From Drosophila persimilis (taxonomy: Eukaryota > Arthropoda > Insecta > Diptera > Drosophilidae): a DNA stretch of 64,000 nucleotides. The position numbers and the translations under genes are program-made. The stretch is from NCBI RefSeq assembly GCF_003286085.1, contig NW_020825312.1, forward strand, positions 5,394,001-5,458,000, read 5' to 3'. Numbering within the stretch: position 1 is the first letter of the stretch; the number at the start of each line of letters is the position of its first letter. The notes beneath the pieces are model-generated. The model had not been told where the DNA came from, searched no databases, and saw nothing but the letters and a program-made list of their open reading frames with translations. Shown here piece by piece: positions 47,301 through 58,669 of the stretch.

Positions 47301-50300
47301 CGACCTGAATTATATGTCATTTGCAAATTGTTGCGCTTTTTTACTTCAACCCCCAAATTCGCAATTACCTGAATGGGGTGTGTGTGTGTGTGTGTGTGTC
47401 TGTATGTGTCTGTATGTGGCTGCCTCGACGGCCTTTAGTTTTGGGGGAAAACGAGAGGACGCTGCCACAGCAGCTGCTGTTTGAGGCTACAGGGCGGCAG
47501 TACCAGCCCTTTGTCAATTTTACAGCACTTTCAGATATTGTTCGAGAGGACTGGGGTGGACTGATAGCATCTAGAGAGTAAATTCAGGACGACAGTTTGT
47601 CATTTGTAATGGGGTTCTATGCGGTCCATTTCATAGTGCCAACGGGGTTGGATTCATGAGAGAGAGAGACAATAAACAAGAAGGGGTGATAAAGAGAGAT
47701 AGAGGGATAGAGACTGAGAGAGCGATTTGGAAGAACTGTTGATCGAAATATCGACTTATAGCAAGGAGTATTTACTGCTGTATCGATATTTAGCGATTTA
47801 AATTGTCTATTAAAAGCAGAGCAGAAATTGAGAAACACTTCACCTTCTGACAAAAACGGCACGGATTTCGTGCCAAGCCAATATTTGTTTCTATATATTT
47901 ACAGCTATATCTATTCCATTTCGTATCCTTCATTTGCATATTTTTGTATCGTTGACATTTTCATTCTACTTGGAATTTGAAGCTGAAAAAACCAATTTCC
48001 TTGCTTACATTGCCTTTTTCTATTTTGGCCGTGGGACTTGCTTATCATCTAAGCGCTGCAATGACAATTTATTCTGTTTTGTTATCTTTAAACAAGCGAA
48101 TAACAGAGAGAATGGAGGGAACAAAAATGCAAACGGAAGCCCAAGCAGAACAAAAACCATCAGACTTTTCCATGCAGCATGCGCTTTCAATACAATAGTA
48201 CTCATACGAAGAGTGGTACCGTCTGCTTTAGACGGTTCTGTTGGCTGGTTGGTTGGTTGGTTGGTTGGTTGCACATACATATTTCCAAAAATCAACGTGA
48301 CACCTCACACACACACACGCACGAGCGCGGAGTTGTGGCTGTGTAAAAATATGCAAATTAAGTGTGTGGCGACTTTTGTTGCAGCCGTTCTTGTGTAGAA
48401 AGAATAAAAAGTGGGCGATAGCAAGCGAAAGAAAGAAAACCATGGTAAAACGATAGTTTAGTCTCGGACAACAAGATACCCGTGATAATGTCACAGATAT
48501 TGACAAATGTTATAAATCAAAGCGAATATCATCATTATGCGATTGTATATAGTATATGTATAATGCTCATACATATATGTGTATCTGATCAGAGATCTGA
48601 GCAGAGAGTCAAGATCAAGAACAAGTGCACCTAAAGAATGCTGAAGCTTCTCCGCCTTTCTGCTTCTCTGTTGCGTACATTTGAGCGAAGAGAGTATACC
48701 TTTGCGTCGGCTGTAAGCTCCATCACGCATACACATTATTCGGGCTGGCGGCTCTAGATAGCTCAGCATGGAAAAAAATGAGTATACGCCCCGCTGTACA
48801 CTCAGCCAGCGACGGGGACGCATGTGTTTGTGCGATGATCGCACAAGTCTGCGTCGCCTGTGTTTTTGAGGCTGGCTCGTCAGCGTTTTTACACTTTTAT
48901 GTTGTTGGCTTTTAATTGAATTTCGTTTTAGTTTCAGTCTCAGTCTCCGAGTCAGACATTGACTTCTTTTTCTCTTTCTTTTGCTTGCTCGGCTGTGGTC
49001 TCGTTAACATGCAACTGAGCGGCGGCGGCGTCAGTGGAACGTGTTTTCGCCTTCTTTCTCTCCCGTTCTAAATTCTAGTCTCTGTTAGTGCTGTTAGTTC
49101 TGCTGCTGTGGCGTCTCTCTTGATTCTGGTTGCTTTGTTTGTGCTGGTCTCAGCTCTTTGTTTGAGCCGGTTTGCCGTCTCCTATCTGCCTGCGATTGTG
49201 TTTGTACAGCGGGAGAGCCGCAATGTCACGTTGTACAACCCGAAAGCGCGCGCGTCTTTTGACATTTGAAATTTTTGAATTGCCAACGTTCGTTTCGTCC
49301 GTTTCGTTGTATTAAAGATTTATGACGATTTTTTACGATTAAGTTTAGGTTTATTATATTCGAAATGTGTAAATCGTCAGTGAGCAGTATTTTTTGATTT
49401 TTAAAAATAAAAAACAGCTAGGATTCTCGCGCTCTTCCACAATTTATATCTATTGAACATTATTTGTAAGTCCTGTTGACAGCTCACATTCAAATTATTT
49501 ATCCATTAATCATGCAATCGTTCGTGTCACAAAAACCAAAAATAAAGCTTAAAATACATTTGAGTTCATTTCCAGTCGACTCCGAAGAGTAGAAAATACA
49601 AAAAAATTGAAATGAAAGCTAAAAAACCAACCAAACAAACATAAATGAATCAGAGCATCGTAAACACGACTCTTTCGAAAAAAATGCAAAATGGTAGAAA
49701 TGTTTAATGTCCGGATACTGCGGGACTGAGCAGAAGAGAAAGAGCGACATGAAGAGTGACAGATATAGAGTGAGGATAGAGATACAGATGCAAAGAGAGG
49801 AAGAGAGAGAGCGAGAGAGAGAGAGGGATAGAGTGAGTGCAACTAACCGCTGAGTGTGCATAATTTATAAAGCTAATTAAACGCGCATTTAACTAATTAA
49901 AAATATAGCGCGCTTCAATTATTGAAATATGCTGCAAAATTATGATAAAGTCCAAAAGAGCCAAAGATAAATATTTGCCATTAAAGTGCGAATGTATGTG
50001 TGTGCACTGTGTGCTCTCGCAGTGCCGTAGCGTGTCGTAGTGTGTGTGAGGCTGAAAAATCTGATTACCTGGCCGAATATTGAAGTCCCGAATGCATGAA
50101 TGTATGTAATATGTACAATGTATGTGCACAATGTACATACATACATACATACATATATCAAAATGAACATCACGTATCCGACACGTATGACGCGAAAGCG
50201 GTGAGGGTTCAAGCTAATTTTTGTGCTGGCTTTTTGGCTTTTAGCAAACAAACACTAATTAACATTTCGATATGCCGCCGCACCGAGAGAAGGAGAGAGG

Positions 50301-53300
50301 GGGAGAGAAAATAGCGAGCGATGGGGCGTGTGGGATAGGAGAGATCTGCTGCTTTACAATCACAGCCACTGCTGCTTGCCGATGCAAAAACAGTTTCAAT
50401 TAAGCAATTAGCGCCATTGAAATGAACCAAAATCGTTTCGTTTCGTTTCGTTTTGTGCCTTATAAACCGAGCAATCAAGTCGATTTGTAGGGCTAACGAA
50501 GATGTGATGTTTTGCAAGGCTGTCCTTTCACCATCATCTTTCTGCAATCTATGTACAGTGGTGCAATTTCCGATTCAGTTTTATGGCGCATAGAGTAGAG
50601 TATAGGCAGAGTATCTGGAGGTCTACTCGAACACATTTGCAAGTTATTTGCGCTAAGCTTATTAGGTGCATTACTAATACAAATGTTGACTGCCATTTTA
50701 GTGGCTGATGCTAATTTGCGCAACATTTTTGGGCACATTTCAGTTAGCATATTTATGCGAATTTCGCGCTTCGATTCAATTCAAGACACAAATTGAAAAC
50801 AACAAATAGCATTTGCATACATAGAAACAGCAGTACATCCCCTCCGTATAAGCCTTGATCCTATACATCCAAAAATAAGCAGCTTACGGCTTTGTTGTCT
50901 GCTGTGCAAACCGTTCTCCGTTGACGTCACTCCCTCCCATGCATTATATAAAGCAGCTTAATGCGACTCCATCACGGTGTAGGGGAGGCTGAAGTGAAAG
51001 TCTGAATCCAGTTCAAGACGAACTAAAGTGGGCATTGGCCCTGTGCCTGTGCCAGTGCCTGGGCCTGGGCCTGTGCCTGAATATGCATCATCGCCATCGC
51101 CATTGCCATTGCCAATGCAATTTGCACTTTAATAAACTCGATGAATCGTTAATTACTTTTACAAATTTAATTAATTTTGCACGGATATATTTAATTAACG
51201 GTTTGCAAAGAGTAATTCCCGGTATACCCAACTTGATTAGAATGGTAACAAAAAGTTTTCATTGAATCAAACAGACATTGCTCAGGTGTCGGGAAGGTGT
51301 CGATGAGAAAGTGATTCTCCTGAGATTCTCCATTTCAACCCGTGAGGCTGAATCACGTTCCAGAATTGGATCCCTTCGAGCAAAATAGACCCCAAACTCA
51401 AATCTGAAACGATTTTGAGGTAGGTAGGGTAAAGTAAAGTAGGATTTCCATTGGGTCTAGCCGACCAGAAAAAGGCGTAGGCTGGAAACAATAAGTGGTG
51501 ATGCTGCACACAAAGATCTGGGATGAAAAAGCATCAAAAATAACAACAGGCCGAGTGGCGGTGGACAACAATAACGATGGGAAGATAAGCAAATCATTAA
51601 ACGGAAATTAAACAGCCGTGAACCAAAATGAACGGCTGACATGTCGCGACCCGTCGCTCATACGCACTGTTGTCTGGCCGTACATGAGTGACGTCTGACT
51701 GGATAAGGATTTCCCATTGTCTTTTCTGGCAACCACTCACCCCGAAAACTCCACGTTGAAAATTTTAATAAGCGTAATTTACGACATAATATATTGTTAT
51801 TTGTTCGAGCTGAAGGAGAGACAGAGCCACGAATCAACGGCAACATCACTTGTTTTGTGTATTGTATAATTAAATATAGATTGTTTGAACAACTCGGCAA
51901 GAAACGTGTTTCGGCACTGGGTAAATACAACAAAAAAAAGGTGGAAAAAGTATTAAAAAAAACCATATTGTGAATGGGCCAAAGCTCAAAATTGAACTTT
52001 GATATGGAAACTAGTTGCTAGTGCAAAAAACTATCAAGAGGGATAATAAAATGCACTAGACGAACAAAGACGAAAAGACAAACTATTAAACTACTCCGTG
52101 GCAACATTTTCTAAATAGTTGCATACTCGTATCTGCAAGGATGGCAAGGTAATAAGGATTGTGTCTGAATCTGAAGGGAAATAAAATAGAGGAGTCAACC
52201 TCGAGCAGCAGCACTTTGGGATGTTCATATAAGTACGTACGCACACAATTGACAGCTTGTCAGTCGGGCAGTGCAAGACAAGAAAATTTTAATTAATTAA
52301 CACACATTTGCCTTGTAATTGAGAGGCGAGCCAGCCAGTGGAGTGGAGTGGAGTGCAGAGGAGAGGAGCTCGAGATGTTGGCAAACGTAAGCAACAGCAA
52401 CAGCAAAAGCAAAAGCAAAAGCAATGCTCGATTCCCCCTCGAAATGGACCACTTGACTGCAACTTTAATTAACTGAAAGCGTTATGTTTGTTTTTGAAAG
52501 TGGCCAAAGGCAAACACAATGACAGTGGGCGAAGGGGTTCTTCCCGGTCCAAATGGCAGTGTCTTGACTTAGTTCCTCTCTCCATCTCCCTCTCTCTCTC
52601 TCTATCTCTATCTATGATTTTATCGTTGTGTCGGTCCTAGTCTGAATGTTTAATCATTGTAGTTGGAAATTTATTGGACTAATTGCCTTATAATTTATAT
52701 TAAATTGAAGGCTGGACAGAATATGATAAATCTTTAGTTGTCTGGCATTCCGTAGCAGCTTCTGCTTTGTGGCTTCTAATTATTATTATTTTGCGAATTG
52801 TTTAGCCAAACAAATAGCCGACTAGAGATATACATGTGCTGGCCGACCCCTGAATATTCTTGGCCATTTAATACTCGAGCGTGTGCCTTTGTTTCCAAGT
52901 CACAAGACATGATTCTGGATTGTGCTAAATAAATACAAGCTGCAAGTTTCAATTTCCCCTATGTGAGTCATTCCCCCTTCTCCGCTACCCCCACCGACAC
53001 CGCTCCGTCACCGTTTCCGTCTCCATCTCCGTCTCCGTCTCCGTTCTATTCTATTTTTATATTTATTTTCTATTTTTATTTGTTTTTGAAACCTTCTTTT
53101 CTGGCAGACTTTGCTTTGCTTCTGGTACTTTGGCACTTTTGTTTATTTGATTTTATCGCTTGCTATTATTGTGTTTTTGTTCTCTGCTCCTCCCCCTCTC
53201 ACGGAGCACCAAGTCTAGCCTTTAGTCACCCATCTGAATGGGTTTCCACTTGTAGCCCACGTCTGATTCAGACTCCAGACTCGTCTTGCAACTCGCAGGA

Positions 53301-53955
53301 AACGCTAATGTACATATGTATGTAGATTATTTAATGAATTTGTTCATCTCTTTGTGAGAGGAACCACGTGTGATTGATTGAGGATGGGCCTCCTGTACGC
53401 CGACTTACATGAATTCTTCCACTGCTGGAACTTGTGGTAGACAAAGCACGCACAGATGAAGAAGATCACGAATACGATGAGAAGAGTCAGAATAACACCA
53501 ATCCAGATATCGCTGACGACGTGGGCAAAGTCCTGGCCATCGTCACCAGTATATATCCTCGATCCGTGGGCAATATGCGGCGGCGGGGCCCGCGCAGCGG
53601 GCAGCACATCGCTGAAAAGCAGATCGTCGGTCACATCGGTGGCGCCGCCACTCAGATTGATCTCGACCTCCTGGCGGTCGATGGTGAAGTTGCCCAAAGC
53701 CGAGTCCAGGCCCAGAGCCAGCTGTTCGAGCTTGTTGATGAGAATTGAGTAGTTGCCGGGCAGATCAAAGCCGCCCAGATCCAGCTTCTCCCCGCTGCTG
53801 GTCGTTGTCACATTCAAGGCACTTGTGCCATTGGTACCCTCAGGCAGTGTGGTGGTGGTGGTGGCGGCTCCAATCGATGCAGACTCATGACTGCTGTCCT
53901 CGAGGCCCGCCAGCAGCGTGCCCGTGAAGTTGAGAGCTTTCAGTAGATCAGCCAT
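38353..53955 (-). CDS. comm2: Commissureless-family sorting receptor (probably Comm2)
   Basis: Exon 1 53409-53955 and exon 2 38353-39074 are separated by a 14.3-kb intron; donor ATTCAT|GTAAGT and acceptor TTTCAG|ACC match in phase 1. About 422 residues. Residues 1-148 are luminal or extracellular, without a signal peptide but with several N-X-S/T sites (NFTG, NGTS, NVTT, NYSI, NFTI, NLSG). One membrane helix (about 150-173) follows DIWIGVILTLL, typical of Comm proteins. The cytoplasmic side has PPDY (199-202), LPSY (207-210), LPTYDDAL (216-223) and a second LPSY (293-296). Known: Comm keeps Robo receptors from the growth-cone surface by diverting them to late endosomes; LPSY/PY motifs bind Nedd4-type WW domains. 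Family sure; comm2 versus another paralogue inferred from the LPSY motif and 71E neighbourhood. Confidence 0.85.
39075..42984. other. 3' part of the comm2 intron
   Basis: No supported coding exon. It contains a GGGGAAGCG repeat at 40306-40340, A/C-rich tracts around 40800, and CCGTATCCGTACCCGTAACC-type repeats near 41510. Open frames on both strands are low-complexity and lack recognisable domains. Confidence 0.5.
40306..40340. repeat. GGGGAAGCG tandem repeat, about four copies
   Basis: A 9-bp unit repeated about four times in the comm2 intron. Confidence 0.85.
42985..43030. promoter_or_regulatory. DRE-like motifs upstream of the nested zinc-finger gene
   Basis: CATCGATG at about 42986-42993 and CTATCGATG at about 43018-43026, roughly 365-405 bp before the zinc-finger start codon, indicating that this gene has its own promoter inside the comm2 intron. 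Confidence 0.55.
43392..46155 (+). CDS. C2H2 zinc-finger protein with AT-hook, nested in the comm2 intron
   Basis: Exons 43392-44645, 44714-45503 and 45557-46155 give about 880 residues, phases consistent. ATG 43392 is the first ATG of the open frame (MANVPVPMPSVLK). Acidic N-terminus; AT-hook-like RKPRGRPPGTG at about 125-135; two isolated fingers (CTRCCNHYGDGLSLSRHFQKEH at about 171-193; CLACNSQF...HHLSEQH at about 247-268). Then a compact array of seven fingers from about residue 520 to 710 with TGEKP-type linkers (IHTGEKPF, IHTGEKPY); the last finger is completed across the third intron. A Lys/Glu-rich tail ends in KTNRKITSYFTVVGQQAEMN. Expected: nuclear, sequence-specific DNA binding. 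The ITSYFTVV tail resembles a short PIP-box-like peptide (Q-less). I do not recognise the specific gene. Confidence 0.92.
47378..47399. repeat. (TG)n microsatellite
   Basis: About 11 TG dinucleotides immediately before the coding-like island at 47434. Confidence 0.9.
47434..47581 (+). CDS. Coding-like island, possible terminal exon (unassigned)
   Basis: After a possible acceptor CGGCCTTTAG at 47424-47433, an open frame of about 49 codons ends in TAA at 47581. Its composition is protein-like rather than simple-repeat (LGENERTLPQQLLFEATGRQ, then NFTALSDIVREDWGGLI). It has no ATG of its own and no family is recognised. It could be the last exon of an undetected + strand gene, a relic, or chance. 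Confidence 0.3.
48241..48270. repeat. (GGTT)n repeat
   Basis: About six copies of TTGG/GGTT. Confidence 0.9.
49790..49835. repeat. GA-rich tract
   Basis: Interrupted (GA)n (GAGAGAGAGCGAGAGAGAGA) within a wider GA-rich 49730-49840; possible GAGA-factor binding region in the comm2 intron. Confidence 0.8.
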
Positions 53956-56900
53956 GTCGGAGAGCCTTCGGATTGGGTCTGAATTAGATAACTTGCGTTC
54001 CGCGTTTCTTTCGTTTCTCAGCCGCGATCTTGGAGCTTCATTTCATGACTGAAAACGCTCCACGAGTGTAGTGTTGCAAATTTTCTGGGCCGATCTTTTG
54101 GTGGCTACTCCCGGTTGGCATATGGATTTTGCTTTATTTGATCTGCTTCCACTAGCTTTATGTCATTTTTCACTCTGCCACTAATTGTGTTAACGCGCCG
54201 GTGTTAATTCGTCTTACGCATCCCCTACCAACGCGCACGGATTCTGTATTAAAAGTTGGCTCCCAGATATCGCTGCTGTTGCTCGCAGCCCCACTCCGCG
54301 GCTGTTATTGCCGCTGATTTGTTGTTCAAATATTGATCGCTGGCTTTAAATCTGGGCAAAAAGCGTATGCATCTCCTTCGTATATTTATATCATCTACCT
54401 ACAAGTACACATGCACCTGTGTGCATGTATGTGGATTCGTTTTATTGATTTGCCAAGTGGAAATGAGGGAAAACATTTGTCATGCCTCTGCGCTTTGCTC
54501 TGTTTCACTTAATCTCTGCCACTCTGGGCAGCAATATCGTCGTGTATTTGCCTCGCTAATTCGCGATGGCACCTAAGGTTCACAAAAGCCAGGGGAGCGC
54601 ACGTGCGATCTGTCTTGTCTGGGCTTCGAGTGCAGCTCTTTATGAATGAGAGATGAGACGAGATGAGCTGAGCTGAGACTGGGGCTCGAAGGTGAATTTG
54701 GCCAAATTATTGATTCAAAAAGGGATCCCGAAGTGTCCTGTAGTGGTGGCCCCCTGACACATTCCAATTCCATTCACAATCGCTTGTGTTATATTTAAAC
54801 AGCAGTCAATTAGGCCAATTGTTTACGCAATTCATAAAACATTCATTGCCACAATGGGAAGGGCCATTGTTATTCAGCCCAGACTAGATATCAGGGCACT
54901 TATGTATTTATAATTATATGTATATGTATGGGTATAGAAAGCGAACCAGGCGGAGAAGGGTGTGCAATTATTGAATAAATCAAGTGGAAAATATCAAGTT
55001 TTCAATGCACACAAAACAAGTGGATGCTGACTCAGAAAACTGGAGGCTTAGGCTAGAAAACCAGGCCGGACTCAGATGATACTGTTGCCAATGGGCAAGT
55101 GAATTTAAATACATACTCGTATGTGTATGTACTTGTAAGAAGACACCCTTTCACTCACAACCAGAACATTATGAGTCTTTGAACTATTTTATCCGCTGAT
55201 CAGTGATTAACCAGATCTTTATCCTAAAACAGAGCTAAAGACAAAGCAAGAACAATGAGTATTACATTTCCAGTGAGCTTACTATACCTAAATATTTTGT
55301 TAATATTTGTTGCCGTATATTTGCACAGTTTTTTCACACTTTTCAGTATTCCGTATTTAATCAATTGAACTTTATATGGGAATGTCTTTTGGTCTGGTTT
55401 TTCTGATAAATTTTGTTTGATTTTCAGCTCCCACGATTTTGTTTTCGTTGACAGACACGGCCGATCGAACAACTTGCAGAGAATTTAGAATCGCTTTTCC
55501 CTCAATCAGTCGCTCAATCAAGTGAACTCGCGCGCTTTTTTACAGCAATTAAAACGCTCTTCTTGGGATTCTCAGTTATAGCCAAGTTAAAACCAACCAG
55601 TTCATCAAGCCAACCGACGTCAGCCGACTGCGACTGCGACTGCCACTGCGTCGACGTATGCAACAACTGCGACTGTGGCGGCGTGTTCCGTGCCTATCTA
55701 GAAGCAGCGCAAAAATCCGAATGCCGAATGAATGACTGCGCCAGTAACTAACGGATTGCCGCTAGCAGGGTCTGAAAAGAAGTCTCCAAGAAACCAAAAC
55801 GGCTGAAACAGCGTAATGTTTGGGGACCACCATAATCATTTTCCCTTCTTCTACACATTTCAGATATTGGTTTAGTACGATCTAGATTCATTTCATATAA
55901 AAATGTATTGCCTTGATTTATACATATATTGCATCGTACAGCTTCCTGTAGTTAATTCTAATAATTGATATTCTAATTACGTACATACATATATAAATGT
56001 AATCTTTTGATATATTTTGTGGGCAGACCAACCGGCTTTTATATACTAAATGTGTATGTATGTATGTACATTTGCCTCTTTATATTAAGCCATAATTTCT
56101 CACAATTCTAATACATTAATAAAACATAAAACTGGCAGTAGCAAACGAGTATTTGCATTTGATGTACTTATTCTGCTTTCCCCGCCAGCTTTTCTAATCC
56201 TCATGTATATTCCACTTCTATTGAATATAATTTGTATATAATTTTATGCATTGAAACTATTTTGCCGAGCTGTAAGTATTCTTTGTCCGATTTTGATTGT
56301 AACAAATTTAGACACCATTGCAGGGCTTTTTGTGGCAGCCAATTTTAAAATGTTTTAAACTAATTCCAATTGATTTGTTTCAATGCAAGTTCCTGTACCG
56401 CCCAACTGAATTTCGCATTTACTAAAATAGATTCGTGCGTGATATAAGCACCAATTACAATTAGCATTCCGAGCGGACTGAGTACCGATGTGATTGAGAT
56501 AATTGAAAAAATCATTTAATTATTTCGCGCATCACTTTTCTTTTGGTATAAATATGCATGTACAATACCAAATAGTAATCAAAATTAATAATTGATTAAA
56601 TTAGCGTGCAAGAGAATATTTATGTTTGTTTTAATGCCTAACTAACTAAATTATACATTAGCACACCCCAGAAAGCCATTTCCATAGCCTAGAATTCCTA
56701 ATGTATTTATTTAGATTTCCAGGTCAGTTCCGTGTACATTCCAGCATTCCAGCACTCTAGCACTCCACCGCTTGATGATTTATCTCATGTTTTCTTTTAC
56801 GTCTCCGATTACCGTGTTTATCGGGCTGTTTTCTTATCTCAAACGTCTCTCTAATCATCTTGGCAGCTGATAGACAGTCAGATTATTATTTACGTTCTAC

Positions 56901-57204
56901 ATGAATCAGTCCTTTACTCTCGGTATTCAAATAGTAAATACTCGCAGTATGTAACAGCCAGAAGGAAGCGTTTCCTGATCAGCATCAATAGCCGATTCGA
57001 TAGAGCCATGTCCTTCTGGCCGTTCGATTTTGGGCGAGGAGACTCCTGTCCTTCGATTCCTACTCGTTAAATTCTGTTTTGTCTATTTCATAGATACGTA
57101 TATAGAAACTACGTAATGGGTATCTGAGTGTTTAGGGTCGTGTGGCTTGACTGGTTTTTGCTGAAATTGTTTACCAAAAAATAGACTAACTTATCATATA
57201 TGTA
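53956..57204. other. comm2 upstream region
   Basis: The first 100 bp are probably comm2 5' UTR: on the minus strand TTTCAGTCATG (about 54043-54053) matches an initiator and is followed about 28 bp on by GGCTG, close to a downstream promoter element. The rest is AT-rich, with TACATA/TATG repeats. An open frame at 55563-55751 is unlikely to be a gene. No coding exon is supported. Confidence 0.45.
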
Positions 57205-58142
57205 CAGGAAAAAACGAGTGGGAACGTTGTAAGTGGCGACTTTTATACCCTGCACTTAGTCAGTTTATATGTTACTTTTATGATTTATGTAACTTGTACA
57301 ATATATTTTATACGTAATTATACGTCAACGCCAGAATTGGTATCCAAGCCGATGCATCGCGATGACTTCCGCATGCTGTCTCTCTCTGTCTCTTATTATC
57401 GCTAGGGGGAATCTCTCAATTTTGCTCTCACCTGTCATAAGAGATGGAAAAAGCTAAGAGATAAGGAGAGCAACCACGACCGCAAAGTAGTTTTGTTCTA
57501 ACGTTAATTCTTTCACTCCGTTTACCATATTTTCCCCTAATGACCTATTTGATCAGAATTATATTTCTTTATATTTTGTTTACATCTGTCTCACTCTCCT
57601 TCTCCCTCTCACTTTTTAAACCAGCAACAGCCGCTCTTCTGCGCCAGAGGGCGTACATTGCACTAGGAAGAGTGGAAGAGAGAAAGAGTCAGAGCTTGAA
57701 TAGCGTAGTAGTAGCGTAGCCCCTGAAATTTAATATGTTTCTTCTGGCTTTAACGCTGATCAAATATGAATCAGATTCGGCAATCTGGTAGATATGGTAA
57801 TTTTTCATGATTGTGCGTTTTTGTAGGAAAACATCCTATCTGAAATAAACTTGCATATATTGAATTTCATTTCTTCTGGCTATAATAGTGATCCGCTTTT
57901 ATACAGATGCAGCATTCTAGATGTTCCCCCATGATTCTGCGTTTTCGGTTTTCTCGTTTCTTCAAAATTGTGGATGCCACAGATTTTCGCAGGGCAGACG
58001 GACGTAGGGACAGACGGATAGACATGGCTATATCGACTAGGATTTTGAGGCTGTTTATGGGGTCTGAAACGCTTCCTTCTGGGTTCACCACAAAACTAAT
58101 ATTTAGCCCTAAACTCTACGAGCGCTGGGTATACAACAATTA
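57205..58142 (+). mobile_element. DINE-1/INE-1-like interspersed repeat (Helitron-type, degenerate)
   Basis: The segment opens with GAGTGGGAACGTTGTAAGT and TTTTATACCCTGCAC. It passes AAGGAGAGCAACCACGACCG and ends with a cluster very typical of Drosophila DINE-1/INE-1-type repeats: ACAGACGGATAGACATGGCT, ATATCGACTAGG, GGGGTCTGAAACGCTTCCTT, and CTCTACGAGCGCTGGGTATA. It codes for no protein. Ends are approximate, and internal TC-rich repeats may be later insertions. Confidence 0.7.
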
Positions 58143-58444
58143 TATGAAAATGTGACGAATATTATTGTGAATATCGGTTAGTTTTGATTTTAGCTGTAAT
58201 CACGGTACGGCCCTTGTTTCAGCTTGATCGTTTAAGATTTAATGGTAAGTATGTGAACGCCAGACTGTCTGTCGGTGAAAAACAGAACGATATAAGGCGT
58301 ATAAATCTATCTGCTCCGGAATCTCGTATGATCTCATGCGGATGGATTGCCGATTAAAATATCATAGTCATGCTGATTAAAATCAGCAGCCATCAGTTAT
58401 CTCTGGCTGGTTCAATGTGCCTGCTGCAACCTCAGGGGCATTTC

Positions 58445-58669
58445 CTATGCCAGCACTGAGGCGAGCATTCCCAGCCGGTTGAATATACTTTGTAGATAGT
58501 CGCCGCGGCGTGGCTCAGACAGGTAAGCAAACAAAGGAAGTGCGAACGGTGTGGTGGCATATCCGGAGCCTGTAGTGCGTTTAATTATAGAATTTTGACC
58601 AAGCCTGCGCTTGCGACGTGAGGTCTTTGCACGTTGCACCTTCTGCTGTGGTGCTGCTGAAATGTGGGC
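58445..58669 (-). CDS. Small coding-like exon, unassigned
   Basis: On the minus strand, possible acceptors ATAGACAG and CACATTTCAG precede an open frame of about 65-75 codons ending in TAG at 58445. The predicted peptide has a basic part (RAKTSRRKRRLG), then GSGYATTPFALPLFAYLSEP and a C-terminus ending LGMLASVLA. Codon composition looks protein-coding, but there is no ATG in the frame, no clear upstream exon and no recognised family. It could be the last exon of a small gene, a decayed retrogene or part of a repeat. Confidence 0.35.
   Translation of the reverse strand, partial: AHISAAPQQKVQRAKTSRRKRRLGQNSIIKRTTGSGYATTPFALPLFAYLSEPRRGDYLQSIFNRLGMLASVLA

Larger units (their letters stand above)
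46156..53408. other. 5' part of the comm2 intron (and zinc-finger 3' UTR)
   Basis: About 7 kb of mostly AT-rich DNA. It includes a (TG)n run, a possible coding island at 47434-47581, a GGTT repeat, a GC-richer stretch at about 48780-49260, a GA-rich patch at 49790-49835 and another at 50285-50310, a TATATAAAG box at 50945, and (TCTCCG)n near 53020. No conventional gene is supported. It is a likely location for comm2 enhancers. Confidence 0.5.

Noticed and set aside
55563-55751. 62-codon Cys/Asp-rich open frame upstream of comm2
   Set aside because: Cysteines come from a CGACTGCGACTG repeat; no signal peptide and no conserved spacing.
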